Shown piece after piece: positions 22,751 to 35,359 of a stretch of 64,000 nt of DNA; positions within the stretch are counted from its first letter, which is position 1, and each line of letters begins with the position of its first letter. The stretch spans positions 440,022 through 504,021 of the forward strand of contig NW_017803854.1 of assembly GCF_001625305.1 (NCBI RefSeq), in the 5' to 3' direction. The notes below the pieces were generated by a model. The model saw only the letters and a list, made by a program, of their open reading frames with translations, did not search any database and was not told the origin of the DNA. This stretch comes from Branchiostoma belcheri. Taxonomy: Eukaryota > Chordata > Leptocardii > Amphioxiformes > Branchiostomatidae. A program made the position numbers and the translations under genes.

Positions 22751-23248
22751 GGTGGAGGAGAAAACAATTTCAAAGTCCATCTACGCAAGGTGCAGGAGAA
22801 AACATCAAACATATAACGTACATGGAGTTCTTCGGAATGGTCTAAAACAACGGGAAAGCGGGCAATGACTTTGTAAGAGGCAACTCAAAAGTGGTGTCTT
22901 GACACATGTCTTGATCGGTGATGAGCCATGCCGGACATAAGTGTTCTTAAAAGCTTGAAGGTTGAAACAGTCTAATCTTGAAGTTTGTGACATCGGCACT
23001 AACAGTAACAGACACGACTTATACACCTCCTGGAGTAACAGTGACGTATGATATGTCCTTCTAGATCTCTGACTGTTCATAACGTCACTTTCTAATCGGG
23101 CAAAGTAAATCGACTAAAACTGATATAAGTAACTTCCATCTCTAATCTCCATCCTCATCACCAAAGCTGCAGCCTCAAGTTACAAACCCAGGACGGTCAA
23201 CATAACAGATTAGCAGCGTCCAGGTCAATGACCGGGCCCCTTCTCCTA

Positions 23249-24035
23249 GTCTCCATCTGACTCTTTTGCAGGCTGAATAAACAGTAGAAATCGGCTAGAA
23301 AAAAAATGTATAGCTGGCCAGGGGAGTTTGCCGGCTATGGAGGGTCCAGTCTGCCTGCAACTCTCCTGGCCAGCTATACATTCTTTTTAAGCCGATGTCT
23401 ACTATTCAATTAGTCTCCACTATGGCCGGACTTCTTTTGCAGGCTGAATACTTAGTAGAAATCGGCCTAAAAATCCTGCAGGCAAATTGGACCCTCTCTG
23501 GCCGGCTACCTTCTCCGGCCAATTATATCCCATTTTTAGGCCGATTTCTACTATCTAATATTCAGCCTGCAAAAGAGACCGTTGGAGACTACTTTTCTCT
23601 CATACATGTTTGATGGACTAGCCCTCTGATAGCGAGGTAATGTAGCTGGCCAGGGGAGTTTGACGGCCATAGAGGCTTCAGTTTGCCTACTTAGCTATGG
23701 CCAACCAACTCCCCTTGCCCATCTTTAGGCCGATTTCTACTATCTAATATTTAGCCTGCAAAAGAGACCGTTGGAGACTACTTTTCTCTCATACATGTTT
23801 GATGGACTAACCCTCTGTTACCGAGACTATGTAGCTGGCAAGGGGAGTTTGCCGACCATATATATATGCATAGAGGCTTCAGTTTGCTTTTGCCTACACA
23901 GCTATGGCCGGCCAACTCCCCTCGGCCAGCTTCTTTTTAGGCCAATTTCTACTATCTAATATTCAGCCTGCAAAAGAGACCGTTGGAGACTACCTTTCTC
24001 TCATACATGTTTGATGGTCCCACCCCCTGTTACCG
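23249..24035. mobile_element. cluster of TAG...CTA MITEs with internal tandem repetition
   Basis: TAGTCTCC starts at 23249 and again near 23413. Inverted arms contain TTTTGCAGGCTGAATA and CCGATTTCTACTATCTAATA. From about 23578, units of about 200 bp containing CCGTTGGAGACTACTTTTCT and CATACATGTTTGATGG repeat three times. It looks like nested insertion followed by unequal exchange. Confidence 0.82.
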
Positions 24036-24377
24036 AGGTAAAACCTGTCGAGACGGGATTCGTCAGTTCCAGTTGATTGACATGGCCATAGCGCGGGAAG
24101 AGTTATGTCCGGGAGATAATAGAACTCAGCACGGTGAAAGCTGGGGGGATATAATGGACACCAGTGTTCCGGAAAGTGTCGGAGGTGACGCCATTTTACA
24201 TCCCAATGTCTTCCCGGACATCTGATCCCACCGTTCGGCCGTTTTCGAATTCCGCCCCGCACGTGACTTACAAACTCTGTCTGAGGAATGTTTGGTGCGA
24301 CGTCATCCCTCTTGTTGCCAATGCCATTGTTGTCATTGTATCGAAGTTAAGCTAAATGTACTATATTTTCATTATAA

Positions 24378-24468
24378 AGCAAGTTAAAACTGCGATCTCC
24401 AACACAACAAATTGGACTCACCCAAATTTTCCACTGTGTTGGAAATTGCAGTTTAAACTTGCTTCAAA
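24378..24468. repeat. hairpin with about 30-base arms
   Basis: AAGCAAGTTAAAACTGC at 24378 and GCAGTTTAAACTTGCTT near 24450 are inverted matches, extended inward by CCAACACA / TGTGTTGG. No target duplication was fixed. Confidence 0.7.
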
Positions 24469-25655
24469 ATCATCTCTACCAACACAGATGAACTTTCAAG
24501 ATGCTATATTTTCACATAGGATACCGGAGTTTTCTTTTACACAACCAAAATTCTGACGTTTCGGTGTCAGACACCTAGCTTCCTCAGAGCTTCTGACTAG
24601 AGTTCTGATTCTCGCCGCTATATGTACAGTAGCAGATGAAGGAAGTACATTGGTTAAGCGAGAAATGTTATTTCTGTTAACAATGTGTTTTTGGTCGAAC
24701 CTAAGAATGATCGTAGCTCAGCTTTGTCCGTCCACAAAAGTTCTCTACCTCTGGCGATTATTGGCCATGCTTTTGTTGGTCAGCTTGGCTGCCGTCTATT
24801 CCAACCACTCTTTTTAGTATGAATGGAAAAAAATACCAAGTATTGTTTAATATAAAAAAGTAACGTTGTCACTAATGAATTTTCTTCGTAACCCGATTCA
24901 CGTCATCTGCATCTTCAGCACCATTGCCTTTCTAAGGGTCAATCTGATGTAAAATATCTCCTACTTTTCTGGTTTTTTTTTTTAATTCTTAGTTTAACCA
25001 GTTACCATATGATTACGTTTCCCTCCACAACTGTGAACATCCTAACTCTGTGGCCCAAAGGTAGGCAATCAACTAGTCGTTGATGACACTCCACATACTC
25101 ATTAATCATAAAGCAGAAGATGGTATGATTCTTCACGCACACATTTTCTGTGATTGTCTGACTGCTTAGCGTATGGACCGTCAGAAAAAAAAACGCACAC
25201 TGTCAACTTTGCAAGCAGGCTCTGTCGAATATGAATTATCATGCATATATGAAGTCTCATCTTATTTTGTTGAACACGGAAGCAAAAGCTTTGGGGTTAA
25301 ACGTGAACCAGCCTTTTCTCGACGATCCATACACCTTCAGATGTTAGGATTGAAGAAATATCAGACAGATTTTTCCGATCGATTTCTTGTGGCCCAAGGC
25401 TCCTTACGGTCCCGCCATTCTGTCTTGCACACCTTGTGTCCAGGTGTAAGGAGGCGGCTGGACGTCTGTGATCAGACTCCTGCAGGTGACAATCCACCGG
25501 ATCCTCACAATCCTCTTAACGCGGATCTTCCTCCCCGAGCTGTCACTGGTCCTCTTAACGTAAGAGCATCTCAGTGCCTCTCAGTGCTAAAGCCTAGTCT
25601 CGAGCTCCACCGGACTAACACAGCGGGGAGAAAACAGTAGAATTTAACAAATTAG

Positions 25656-25855
25656 TAGGCTCCATAGCATGCCAAAAACTGGCGGGTTTTGAGGGTCTTC
25701 AGGGTCTTTGGGAGCTTTTATGTGCTATTTTCTGATTGCATATAGACAAGATAGTTGACCCGGTTGAATTACCCCCGTTTTCGTAGAACTGGGCTAATCA
25801 GAAAACAGCCGAAGACCACCAAACCCCCAGTTCTATAAGCCTGCTACGGAGGCTA
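25656..25855. mobile_element. TAG...CTA MITE (200 bp), exact 9-bp target duplication
   Basis: It begins TAGGCTCCATAGCATGCC and ends TACGGAGGCTA. ACAAATTAG flanks both sides (25647-25655 and 25856-25864). It is inserted inside an older relative that starts near 25594 (TAGTCTCGAGCTCCACCGG) and ends near 26013. A close inverted copy lies at 60910-61115. Confidence 0.92.
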
Positions 25856-26019
25856 ACAAATTAGGGAAACTAATTGGCCAGGGGAGTTTGGCAATGGTAC
25901 ATGTAGAGTTTAATTGCCGGTGTAGTGGAAGTTAACCCTACCACGGACTGACTCGCCTGGACAATTATTTTCCCCTTTTTGCTGAACTCTACCATCCGTA
26001 CCCCCGTCTGGAAGAGGCT

Positions 26020-27260
26020 AGTAGCATAATTCTGATACCAGGGCCGGGGGGAACAGGAAGGACGAGACGGACTTTCACCGTCTAAGCGCCACGTCTTGAG
26101 AAACCGTGCGTGGACAGGACCGTGTCTTAAAGACATATGACGCAGCCGCTAAGGATTGCCACCTTCCTCCTCAAGTAAAGTCTGCCAGCCTGTCTGGGGT
26201 GATAGAGTTGAGGGGAGAAGGAGAGAAATGTCGAGGGATGATCCAGACTTTCAAGGGATTATCGCCTTCTTACGCAAGACTAGGCAAAGATAGAGGGTCG
26301 CGTCGAGCGCAATCTATAAAAATTATACACATTGATTACTATATCTTGGTGTTAACCTTTATATTTTGTCGCTTTATTTTTTTTCTTTCTTCTTAAAAAG
26401 CAAGTCCTATTGGCATCACGTCGTAAATTAAAAGCTAGGAGAAAGATAGTACCACCTCGGTGATACTTCAAATGTTTGACCAGGCGACTAAGGTTCTTTA
26501 CTCATCTGTAAGGGTTTACTAAACTGACCAGAATGAAAGACATCTGTGGCTGAATATCACCCAGCTGTTTCAAACCACAGTTGTTGTTTCGAAGTGAAAC
26601 ACGTGTAGAAGATGTATTTCCGGAGTAGCCGGGGCTTCACCTTTCATTTTCAAGGGGTTTGCTCGGCAAAATGAAGAGGAAATCCGAAAAGCTGCATACA
26701 GAGCCCGGCTACAGACTTCTCCGGCTTTCCGTGAGAGCAGCAGGACGAGATATCACGGCGAGACAGACAACCGGAAGGCTCGGAGTATCCACCTTCATTT
26801 TCATGGGTCTTACCGCCGAGAGTGACGAACAAAAACCGGGGGAGGGAATATTATGTCAGCGTGCGAAGAAATGAATTGTAACTCCGACGTATGGTCTGAA
26901 TTTTGACTTTCATTTTCACAGCATTTTATGCCCTTATGAAAGTGAAAGTATGAAGAGCTAAGTCCGACTTTCTTTCAACGTCTTCGCGTCTCCTTGGGCG
27001 TGAAGCTCAAGATGGAATGGTTCTCAAACGCTGAAGGTCTTCGGGATTGTCACCTGGTTTTCAAGGATGACACTCTTTAAGAGTCGTGAAGGAACCAGGG
27101 TGGAGACTTCTGCTGGCTATTAGTAGCTTAAGCAGCTACTCTGAATAAAACCATAGTATGTTTCCAAACACCTTATACTGCAGCCGAAATCAAGAGCCAC
27201 TGTGCTGTATACATATACGTTGTCGTTGTGCCTATTTGTATCAGTAACTGTGTGTTGGAG
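26020..27260. other. intergenic, no gene recognised
   Basis: There are short open frames at 26106-26396 and 26650-26874 on both strands without recognisable domains. They are not called as genes. Confidence 0.4.
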
Positions 27261-27261
27261 C

Positions 27262-27330
27262 ATATTAGAATGAATGAATGAAGACCTTTATTGTACATTT
27301 TTGCCCCACTTGGCTATATATTAAAGCACA
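27262..27330 (-). repeat. 3' end of an interspersed element, TGTACAATAAAGGTC signature
   Basis: Read on the minus strand it ends TGTACAATAAAGGTCTTC followed by ATTC repeats. This matches similar ends at about 52865, 60740 and 61908. It is probably a retroposon 3' end with a poly(A) signal-like core. Confidence 0.55.
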
Positions 27331-27469
27331 GGTCACATTATACATATACATATACGTATAACTATTACATGTATATATATAAACGTCTTATGTATTGTAG
27401 TCTTTTTAACTTAGAGGACCTTACGAAAGGACATTCCAAACACGTGTTCATTACACTCTTTAGTAATTA

Positions 27470-28736
27470 CGAGGGTGGATCAAAAAGTTCTCGGCCTCAC
27501 CTAGAAAACGTCGTGGCAGAAAACATTTTCTTACACTATGTTTCGACATAGTCCCCTCTAACTGCAATGCACTTGGTCCAGTGATGTTCCAGGTTTGTCT
27601 TCCCCTTGTGGAAGAAGGTTGAATCTGGAGCCCCCAGATAGGGCTTACCCGCACTGATGACGTCATCATTACCATAAAAACGTTGACCACGTAAGTGGAA
27701 CTTCAGTTTAGGAAATAGGTAGAAGTCCGAGGGTGCTAGGTCAGGTGAATTGTAAGGGTCGGGTTAGACTTCAAAGCCAAATTCGTTTGTTGCTGCCACT
27801 GACCCCTGTGCTGTGTGGACAGGTGCATTGTCAGCACGCCAGCTCGGTGCTTTCCTCTCCTTATCTCTTTGATCGTTGTCCTCAACTGTTGCTATTCTGT
27901 AATTAAATACTAGTAGTGCTCCCCATTGATGCTTTAACCTATTCGCAGGTAGTCAATCATGATTACTCCCTTGCTGTCTCAGAAAACAGAGACAAAACCC
28001 CTGTCAACGGATGAAACTCGATAAAAAGAAACATTCTTCATTCATTGTTTGCTCTGTTGTTTTGGTTTGGGGTGAAAGTGGTGAACCCTTGTCTCATCTT
28101 GGGTGAAAAATGTTTTGAGGTAATTGCATGGATTGGACTAAATTCGTTCCTTGAAACGTCCAGCTTGTTTAACTTCTGATGTTCAGAAAACATTCTAGGC
28201 ACCCACCTTACAGACAGGTTGCTCATCCCCAGGATGTCTGACAAAACATTGTGAACAGAGCCACAACACAGGCTGAAGACTCTGCTACATGTTGGACAGT
28301 CTCTCATCTGTCATTTACTATCATGTGATGGATGGCCTCAACTGGATTGTCCATGGTGCTGATTTGTGGCATCCTGACATATGTTCATCTTTGGTGCCCA
28401 CCTTGCAGCGCTTGTAGCTAGCAACCCACTTCTTTGTAGTTGAATAAGAAGGAGAGTCATCACCAAGTGTCCTGACCATGTGTTCATGGATTTCCTTACG
28501 AGACATCCCTTTTTATCGATATACATGATCACAGCACACGCTTCTGTTGCGGCCATTTTGTGATTTTGCCCTCACCCGCCCCTTTTTCACAGGGCGTCAC
28601 GTGCTAATTAATGAATATAAAAATTTGAATTTTTGTGTGCAGTGATGTAAGACATCATAGTATACAGTTATACTAAAGAATAGGAGTTTGACCTTTATTT
28701 TCTAGGTGAGGCCGAGAACTTTTTGATCCACCCTCG
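27470..28736 (-). mobile_element. mariner/Tc1 transposon (1267 bp) with degenerate transposase
   Basis: Perfect 39-bp terminal inverted repeats start CGAGGGTGGATC at 27470 and occupy 28698-28736 at the other end. TA dinucleotides flank both ends (27468-27469 and 28737-28738), the hallmark of this superfamily. The minus strand opens with ATG at 28556 and shows the mariner helix-turn-helix region (EIHEHMVRTLGDDSPSYST). It is broken by an apparent one-base loss near 28508. The C-terminal half survives only in pieces across frames, including the block containing YLGAPDSTFFHKGKTN. The element is dead but its ends look mobilisable in principle. Confidence 0.93.
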
Positions 28737-28749
28737 TACCTAGAATAAT

Positions 28750-29110
28750 TAAAGAAGGACCAGGAGTAACGGTCGAACCTTTGAACAATGACTTACATGG
28801 AATTGAATGCAGCTTGCCTACAGACCTGAAGAAAATTTAACTTCTAGACATGAAAGATCTTTATTGACAACCTTTGGTTTCAATTTTTTCAAATATCAAA
28901 GACAGTTGACAAGCCGATCTGAGCTAAGAAAAAAGAAGAAAAAAAATGACAATGCATCAGAACAAAAACCCTTTTGTAGATTTGTTACGAATGAACAGGA
29001 ATAAAAGGACACCAGTAGCACACATGTATCCCTCAACCAGTTGATACCATATACTACCCGTTTCACACGATAATTAAGAGGATAAATACGAGAAGTAAAT
29101 AGGATTACGG
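28750..29110. other. AT-rich intergenic, no gene seen
   Basis: No supported feature. Confidence 0.5.
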
Positions 29111-29114
29111 TTTT

Positions 29115-30212
29115 GTCGGTGTTTTAATTTATTGTTTATTTCAGGCTCAATGGCCCATAGCACAGACAGACAACATTACACAAACACATCTAAAAATAAA
29201 ACATCTAAGTGGGTACAAGTGGATAAAAGACTGTCGAGCCCTTACGGCGGGCGGACCAGTCTACAGTAATGGCTCCAGAATGGGCTCGAGCAGAAGGTCT
29301 CCGAGCGGAGCAGCAATTTGACAATTGCGTTCTCAGACGCTAACAGACGGGAAGCAAAAGAACACAACAACTTCCGACGCCTGGCGTCAAACGTGTCAAC
29401 ACGAGTCTGTACAAATAGGTCGCTGTTACTAGTGCTCCTAGGCTGAGACAGTAGGATTTTAAGACCATCGTGATAAGCAACTCGTAGCCTATGAATGTTT
29501 CCTGCTCTGTAGCAGGACCAGAGCTGAGCACAATACATTGCACTGCAATGTGCTATGAACAGAGTGCGCTTCACCGCATGAGAACAGTGACCAAATTTGC
29601 GGATAAGTGAATTAGCTTTTGTGTACATATGCCTGGTTGTTTACGAATAGAGTCATCAACAGAGAGGTCGGGAGTGATTTGGAAGCCGAGGTAGGTGGCC
29701 GAAGAGACGTACGGTAAGGGTTTGCCGTACAACTTCACTACAGGTGGCACTCCGTTCAGAGCAATTCGATCACATGGAAAGTACATACAATTTGTTTTTT
29801 TGGTACAGAAAATCATGTCACTATCGGTACCAAAGGCCTCGCAGATATTAATCAGTTTCTGTACAGCTTTTGCTGAGGGGCAGATTAAACACAAGTCATC
29901 TGCGTAGAAGAGGTGGTTCACAGCAAAATTTCCAATAAAGCAGCCCGCATTAGCGGCGTTTAACTTAGCACTAAGGTCAGAGACATATACATTGAACAAT
30001 AAAGGGGACAAAAGACTCCCCTGGGGGACACCGTTGCTGCAATTGAAGTGATCAGAGACGGAGGACCCCCAGCGCACCCTAAAGGTTAACATGCTAAACC
30101 AATATACAATAATGCGTACTAAGTATACAGGTACATTTCGGTCAATTAACTTTTTAAACAGTGTGTAATGGTTGACCCTGTTTTGTGGGATTGTCTGCTT
30201 TATCACGGACAA
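29115..30212 (-). mobile_element. 5'-truncated non-LTR retrotransposon, reverse transcriptase 3' half
   Basis: The minus strand encodes a reverse transcriptase segment with GVPQGSLLSPLLFNVYV and the catalytic FYADD motif. After a frameshift near 29630 it continues into the C-terminal region (HCSAMYCAQLWSCYR, RRRKLLCSF). The 3' UTR ends near 29115-29160 with GAGCCTGAAATAAA. The organisation is typical of CR1/L2-type LINEs, though I cannot fix the clade. The copy is truncated upstream and frameshifted, so it is inactive. Confidence 0.88.
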
Positions 30213-30359
30213 GTCGGTGTTACACGGGAGGGCGGAGCTGAAGACGAAGGATTACATCGCTTGGATTATTAGCTGATATCCGAGCAGATCTTTCATTGGC
30301 AAAGTCGTAACCGGCCAGCAAATGCACCATCACATAGGCAACTGACCATTGGGCATTTG

Positions 30360-30605
30360 GTCCTTTGTTTGTTTGTTTCGCATAACCGGTAAACCGCCTT
30401 TAGGCGTAACACACCAGTTTTGTACATGTATACAGTATGTACATGTACAAGCTGCGTAAAACCGGACTGTAAGGTTTGAGCCACTCACACCGGGAAGGTC
30501 CCCTACTCTTTTTGATAAGTGCGGCGGGTTCTTTAACGTGCGCGGGGTGTGGCTCTCCCCAAACACGGGACCTACATTTAACATCCTATCCGAGGGATGT
30601 CCCTA
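30360..30605. repeat. interspersed repeat with TTCTTTAACGTGCGCGGGG core
   Basis: Contains a reverse-strand relative of the 12944 minisatellite unit (GGCGTAACACACCAG), then GGTTCTTTAACGTGCGCGGG and CTCTCCCCAAACACGGGACC. These words recur in interspersed repeats of many invertebrates (knowledge, not searched). Confidence 0.5.
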
Positions 30606-30854
30606 ACCGAAGCTAGGTACTCATTTACACCTGTCTTCATGACGAATAAAAGACTTGTTAGCTATGTGCTCTCTCATTCAATTTGTGTCCTAACATTTGT
30701 CGTCTCTAACTCTGTATATTTCAAATCCAGACATCTAATTTTGTTCGGCCCTTCTTGTTGTTCTCTTTTTTTGCGTTCTCGCATTAGATTTAGGGTCTCC
30801 AGAGGACGTCATCCATAAAAATTACTTGGCCTCACATCAAAGTACGTACTGTCA

Positions 30855-31105
30855 GTTTCATTTCATTTATTTCACCAGCAACTACACTCAGATACATATT
30901 AGTAATACAAAATAACAGATTATACAGTATTACAAAAAAAAATGATCCGCAATGACATACCACAAAAGAACACACACAGTTTCAACTATCTAATATATAC
31001 ATTCATGGCTTCACAATTCCTGACTGAATTTTACCAATCCCAAAGTCTGGCGTTGTTTCAGTGACAGGTTATTCCATAGTTGGGGGGGGGGGCTGTGTCA
31101 GTGCG
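30855..31105 (-). mobile_element. 3' end of a LINE (minus strand)
   Basis: The minus strand reads a short C-terminal peptide containing LWNNLSLKQRQ then a stop. It is followed by an AT-rich 3' UTR ending in GAAATAAATGAAATGAAA-type repeats near 30856-30875. A poly-G run lies at about 31081-31091. Confidence 0.5.
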
Positions 31106-31109
31106 GATC

Positions 31110-32730
31110 GGAAACCTGTCATATCCATCATGCAACGCGCGTTACGGAGTGGACACAGCGGACACGCCTGGGCGGGTAAATAGGATTGGGGGGTAGTACG
31201 AAATCCAATCCATACACTACTAGTATCAGTTGCAGGCAAGTCTTTAGAAAGGTTATTTTATAGATTATATCAACTGGAGATTCCAAAATCATAGCCTCAT
31301 CTAAAACATGCACATCCCGCAAAAAAGGAGCCAGGTGTAAGCAAAGAGGCTTACAAGATTCTAAGGGTCTACGATACAGTACGCACGTATACATAACCAC
31401 AATTTATACAGCTACAGTGATATCAGGTTAATACGTTAAACGCATCTATGTTGATGTTCTTTAGATATAATAGAAATGGCCTTCAATATGTGATTTGAGA
31501 TGGAAATTGCTTTCTATCTAAAGTCCAGATTATGTGGGGAGTCTATTAAACCTTCTTTAAGTTTAACGACTGTGTGGAGGCAGCATCCGATGAAATTGAA
31601 GTTGCAACACCGACTGATGTCGCTAGGTGGTGCTTCAGTACGTGCGTAACAACCCTGCCACGCATGGCAAGATCTTCTGCTTGGGTTGGCCCTTCGGCGA
31701 CACACCAGCTTCGCAGGCACGCAGCACGGCGGCAGCTAGCCACATCACACCGAACTTGTCACACCTAACCCTTGAAAATCTAACTTTAAACATTGTTTAA
31801 AGCTATCTAAAAGTTTCTAAAACACCCTGTTTCTAAAAGTTAAAATTCAAACTTAGGCATTTCTAAAAATTTATGGAGTCTCCTTCAGACGTTTTGTTTG
31901 ATTACAGCCCACAGACAGTCGTTACAGGAAAGTTGACAACGTTCAATTGCTACTCTTCCGAGGAGACGCCGATTTAGATGCAAATTTCCGCCGCGTGAGG
32001 GCTAGTTTCCGCGAGATCCTGACTCCTCAAGTGTTCCGTTTAAAACTTATAATTGATTGGCGTTAGTTCAGTTAAATCCAATTTATTTTTCGTGATACTT
32101 GTTCGGCTATTCTTGTAGTCTGTTCATGATACTGGATCACTACATGCCCGTAGGCTCAAAGGGAGACTTTTTGGTCCTCTTTTTATCTAAAGGTCCAAGA
32201 TTTTTCTTTCAAAGATGGACTGATTCGTGTCACCAGCAAGATTGGAATCGTAGGAAAACGGCTCACTTTGTCATTGAAAAAAGTTATCTCTGATTTTTGT
32301 CTTTGAAATCCTCTAAAAAACGCAGGAAATGCCACTTTATTTAGAAGGTTCATTTTTCACAATTTCCCGGGGGAGCATGCCCCGGACCCCCTAGGAACCT
32401 CGCGCCTTCCGCGCTCGCTGGTCCCTCAAGCAGTCGGGAACGAACCCCCCCCCCCCCTTCAAAATCCTGGCTACGGGCATGCACTGCATGTATAGTATAG
32501 GCCACTTCACGTTTTAAAAATGGCACGGGCATACATGATAGATTCATCACGGCAATAACTGGTAGACTCGTTATCTTATTCCTTACACCATCAAAAGTCA
32601 AACGTTTCCAACATTTACGTTTTGCTGAAGCCAAAGTGTCAGTTAATCCGATGGCGAACCCAAATTTGGATACTAGAGGGAGAAAGTAAGCGTATATTGC
32701 TGAATAGGGGATACAGATTTCGTAGTGGCG
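31110..32730. other. intergenic with repeat debris, no gene recognised
   Basis: A GC-richer patch at 31600-31750 has open frames on both strands without recognisable domains. At about 32365-32475 lies a segment with GCATGCCCCGGACCCCCTAG and a run of about 14 C, which resembles a DNA transposon end. The word TGCCCGTAG here recurs at about 58626. Confidence 0.4.
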
Positions 32731-32743
32731 AAAAGGCTATTAA

Positions 32744-33049
32744 CCCTATCTAGACTGCGGGGGGGGGTCTAAAAGTGCCCACGCCAACTTTGATGTCGAA
32801 TAGCGTCCGAACGGCTTGGGCTAGGGGCACCAAACTTGGTGACTTTTCCTAAAATATTGTTGCCAACAATTTCATAGCAGTGAAATAATTTTGCGTGTTG
32901 CCATGGCAACGGGTTTCTGATAGGCATTTTTTGCAAAAATATCAGTAATTTTGACCTAAACAACAAAATTTCCAGGCTTTTATGTTAATTTACACCGAAT
33001 GAGCCCCCCCCCGTCCAAAAGATCCCAAAAAAGCCCAGTCTAGGTAGGG
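32744..33049. mobile_element. piggyBac-like MITE, TTAA target sites
   Basis: The ends CCCTATCTAGACT and AGTCTAGGTAGGG are inverted matches directly flanked by TTAA on both sides (32740-32743 and 33050-33053). TTAA duplication with CCY ends is characteristic of piggyBac. It carries no transposase. G and C homopolymer runs lie just inside each end. Confidence 0.85.
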
Positions 33050-33189
33050 TTAAACTTTGAGATGGCTAACTCGACGGCTAGCCATTAACAGTATCCTGCA
33101 ACTAGTTGAGTAGCAAGTTCCATGTCGGTAGAGCCGATAGATAACTAGATAAACCTGAGCACGCCATCTAGCGAAATCGAACTAAAACA

Positions 33190-34400
33190 CAATAAACAGT
33201 TAGCGGGAAGCGGTGCGCACTACCCTATACCTTGTTGTGTTATCTGTGCATAGACAGAAAGTGGGGTTCTCTTCGGAACTTGTGAAGAAGAGAAGTTGCG
33301 TTTCTACCGTCTTCAGTAAGGTGGCGCTCGTATGGAAGCTCATCGAGCTGTCATGTTTTCAGCACCAAGGTCGGGTCCTGATAATAACAACAGTGTTTGG
33401 GAATGTGAAAAATGAAGCTAAACAATTTTCCCATTTTTCTGCCTTTCTCTTTCTCGCTGGTGCGACAACAAGGTCTGAATGGCCGTTCAAAAATCAGTAT
33501 GGTCAGGTCTTACATGGCCCAAGGAGTTGCAATTGGAAACTCCTTGCGTGGCCAGAGGGCATGCATCATCATCATCTGTCGACCCAGGTAATTGAGGTCA
33601 AAGATAGGGTTTGTTTACTTTGTCAGGGGGGGTCTGGAACCGTCAAATTCCTGCTTTATTTGTATATTTGGGAGGCAGACCTTTGCATCTTTCTGATACA
33701 GAATATTTTTCTAAATTGAAATGTGGGAAATACTTTTATTAGGCCTTTTTTCAGCAGTGTAATTAGTGTTCAGTATCCAAACGTAACAATGGTATCTACC
33801 GAAAAATGAGTAGCGAGTCAGACTTTGTGACGACAAAAGTAGCGCCTCGGCTTCTGCAGACCCCTACCACTCCTTGCTGACCAGGACATGGACAGCGACC
33901 TTCCGCAGGTTAAAGGAATCAGCATCATAAACAGGACAGACAGGGCAACCTTCTTGTCTCCACTAGAAACATTAGGGTGCTGACAAACAGTAAACATTGG
34001 CCCGATGGGTGAACATTCAGAAATTAGCCGGGCGTAGCTGCAAATCTACCAAGGCCAGTTCACTCCTCTTGCATATTATTCACTCCATCGGACAAATGCT
34101 TACATCCAAATGGGTCTGGTGGAGACAAACATGTTGCCAAGGTAACACCGATGTGACGTATACGAAGCATACTGCTTCATGAAATATTCAAACTTTTAAT
34201 CTTCATCTTTTGATGTACCCATGCCATTAACTAGATTGGTTTTGCCGTCCGCATTGTTGGTTTTCTAATTTAGTAACAAAAATTGCGACAGTCACTGAGT
34301 GGAAGGCTTTTCTATTATGTAAAAGCCTTGCTGCTGTCATTTCAAATTTCATCTCTCACTTTTAAGCTCCGTTAGGCACGTTAAGTGTTTGTGACAGCAT
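33190..34400 (+). repeat. dispersed repeat unit A with a 168-codon open frame
   Basis: The open frame 33213-33719 contains CVSTVFSKVALVWK and HQGRVLIITTVFGNVKNE. The same peptide core is encoded in the inverted copy at 56929-57180. The 3' part of the unit (from about 33740) is repeated from about 34450. No known domain was recognised. Whether it is a gene, a retrocopy or passive repeat DNA cannot be decided. Confidence 0.6.
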
Positions 34401-34429
34401 ATTTCTCCAACACGCTGCGACATTTGTTT

Positions 34430-35350
34430 TCTAAATTCAAATGTATGAGGTCTTGTTTCAACAGTGTATTTAGTCTTCAGTTGCCAAACGTAACGACGGT
34501 ATCTACCCAAAAGAAAGCTACTCTCCAATTAGCCAAGCAGAGGTTGTGGGGGAATGATCGTTACCTTTTTATATATGGCCGTTTTTTTGCCCTGATCCCC
34601 ACCAACGTCGGTGGCTGCGGAGCTTCTATGGCTAATGGATACTGCCTGGCCAATTTGATACTGTCTTTTTGCCACCGAGAGGAATCTGCTTGGAGATTAA
34701 AAGAGAGCGGCGATTCAGACTTTGTGACAAAAGTAGCTCCCCGCCTCCTGCAGACCCCTACCACTCCTTCCCGACCAGGGCAGCGATCTTCGGCATGTTA
34801 AAGGAATCAGCATCATGGACAGGGCAGACAGGGCAATCTTCTTGTCTCTAATAAAAACATTTTAAAGCTGGGAAATAGTAAACATGGACCCGATGGGTGA
34901 ACATTTAGAAATTAGCCGGGCGTAGCTGCAAATCTACCAAGGCCAGTTGACTCCTCTTGCATATTATTCAACCCATCGGACAAATGTTTACATCCTATTG
35001 AGTCTATTGGAGACAAACATGTTACCAAGGCAACGATACTATGACGTATACGCAGCATACTGCTTCATGAAATATTCAACTTTTAATCTTCATCTTTTGA
35101 TGTACCCATGCCATTATCTAGATTGGTTTTGCCGTCCGCATTGTTGGTTCCGTATTTTATCACAAAACTCTTACGAAATCCACTATGTGGAAGGATCTCG
35201 TATTGTGAAAGCCTTGCTGCTCTCATTCAAAATTTCATCTCTTATTTTTAAGCTCCATTACGCACGTTTGTTACAGTGTTTTGGCAGCTTTTTCCCCCAA
35301 CTCACTGCAGCATGTCCTGTCAGCGATTCTATTGTGGAAGACGGAGAGAA
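34430..35350 (+). repeat. dispersed repeat unit B, tandem to unit A
   Basis: Close match to 33740-34390 with a spacing of roughly 880 bp, for example GATTGGTTTTGCCGTCCGCA at about 34233 and 35120. It extends further 3' than unit A. No intact gene. Confidence 0.85.
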
Positions 35351-35359
35351 TGCGAGAAA

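Noticed and set aside
25173..25640. 155-codon open frame
   Set aside because: No domain, odd composition, and its end runs into a MITE.
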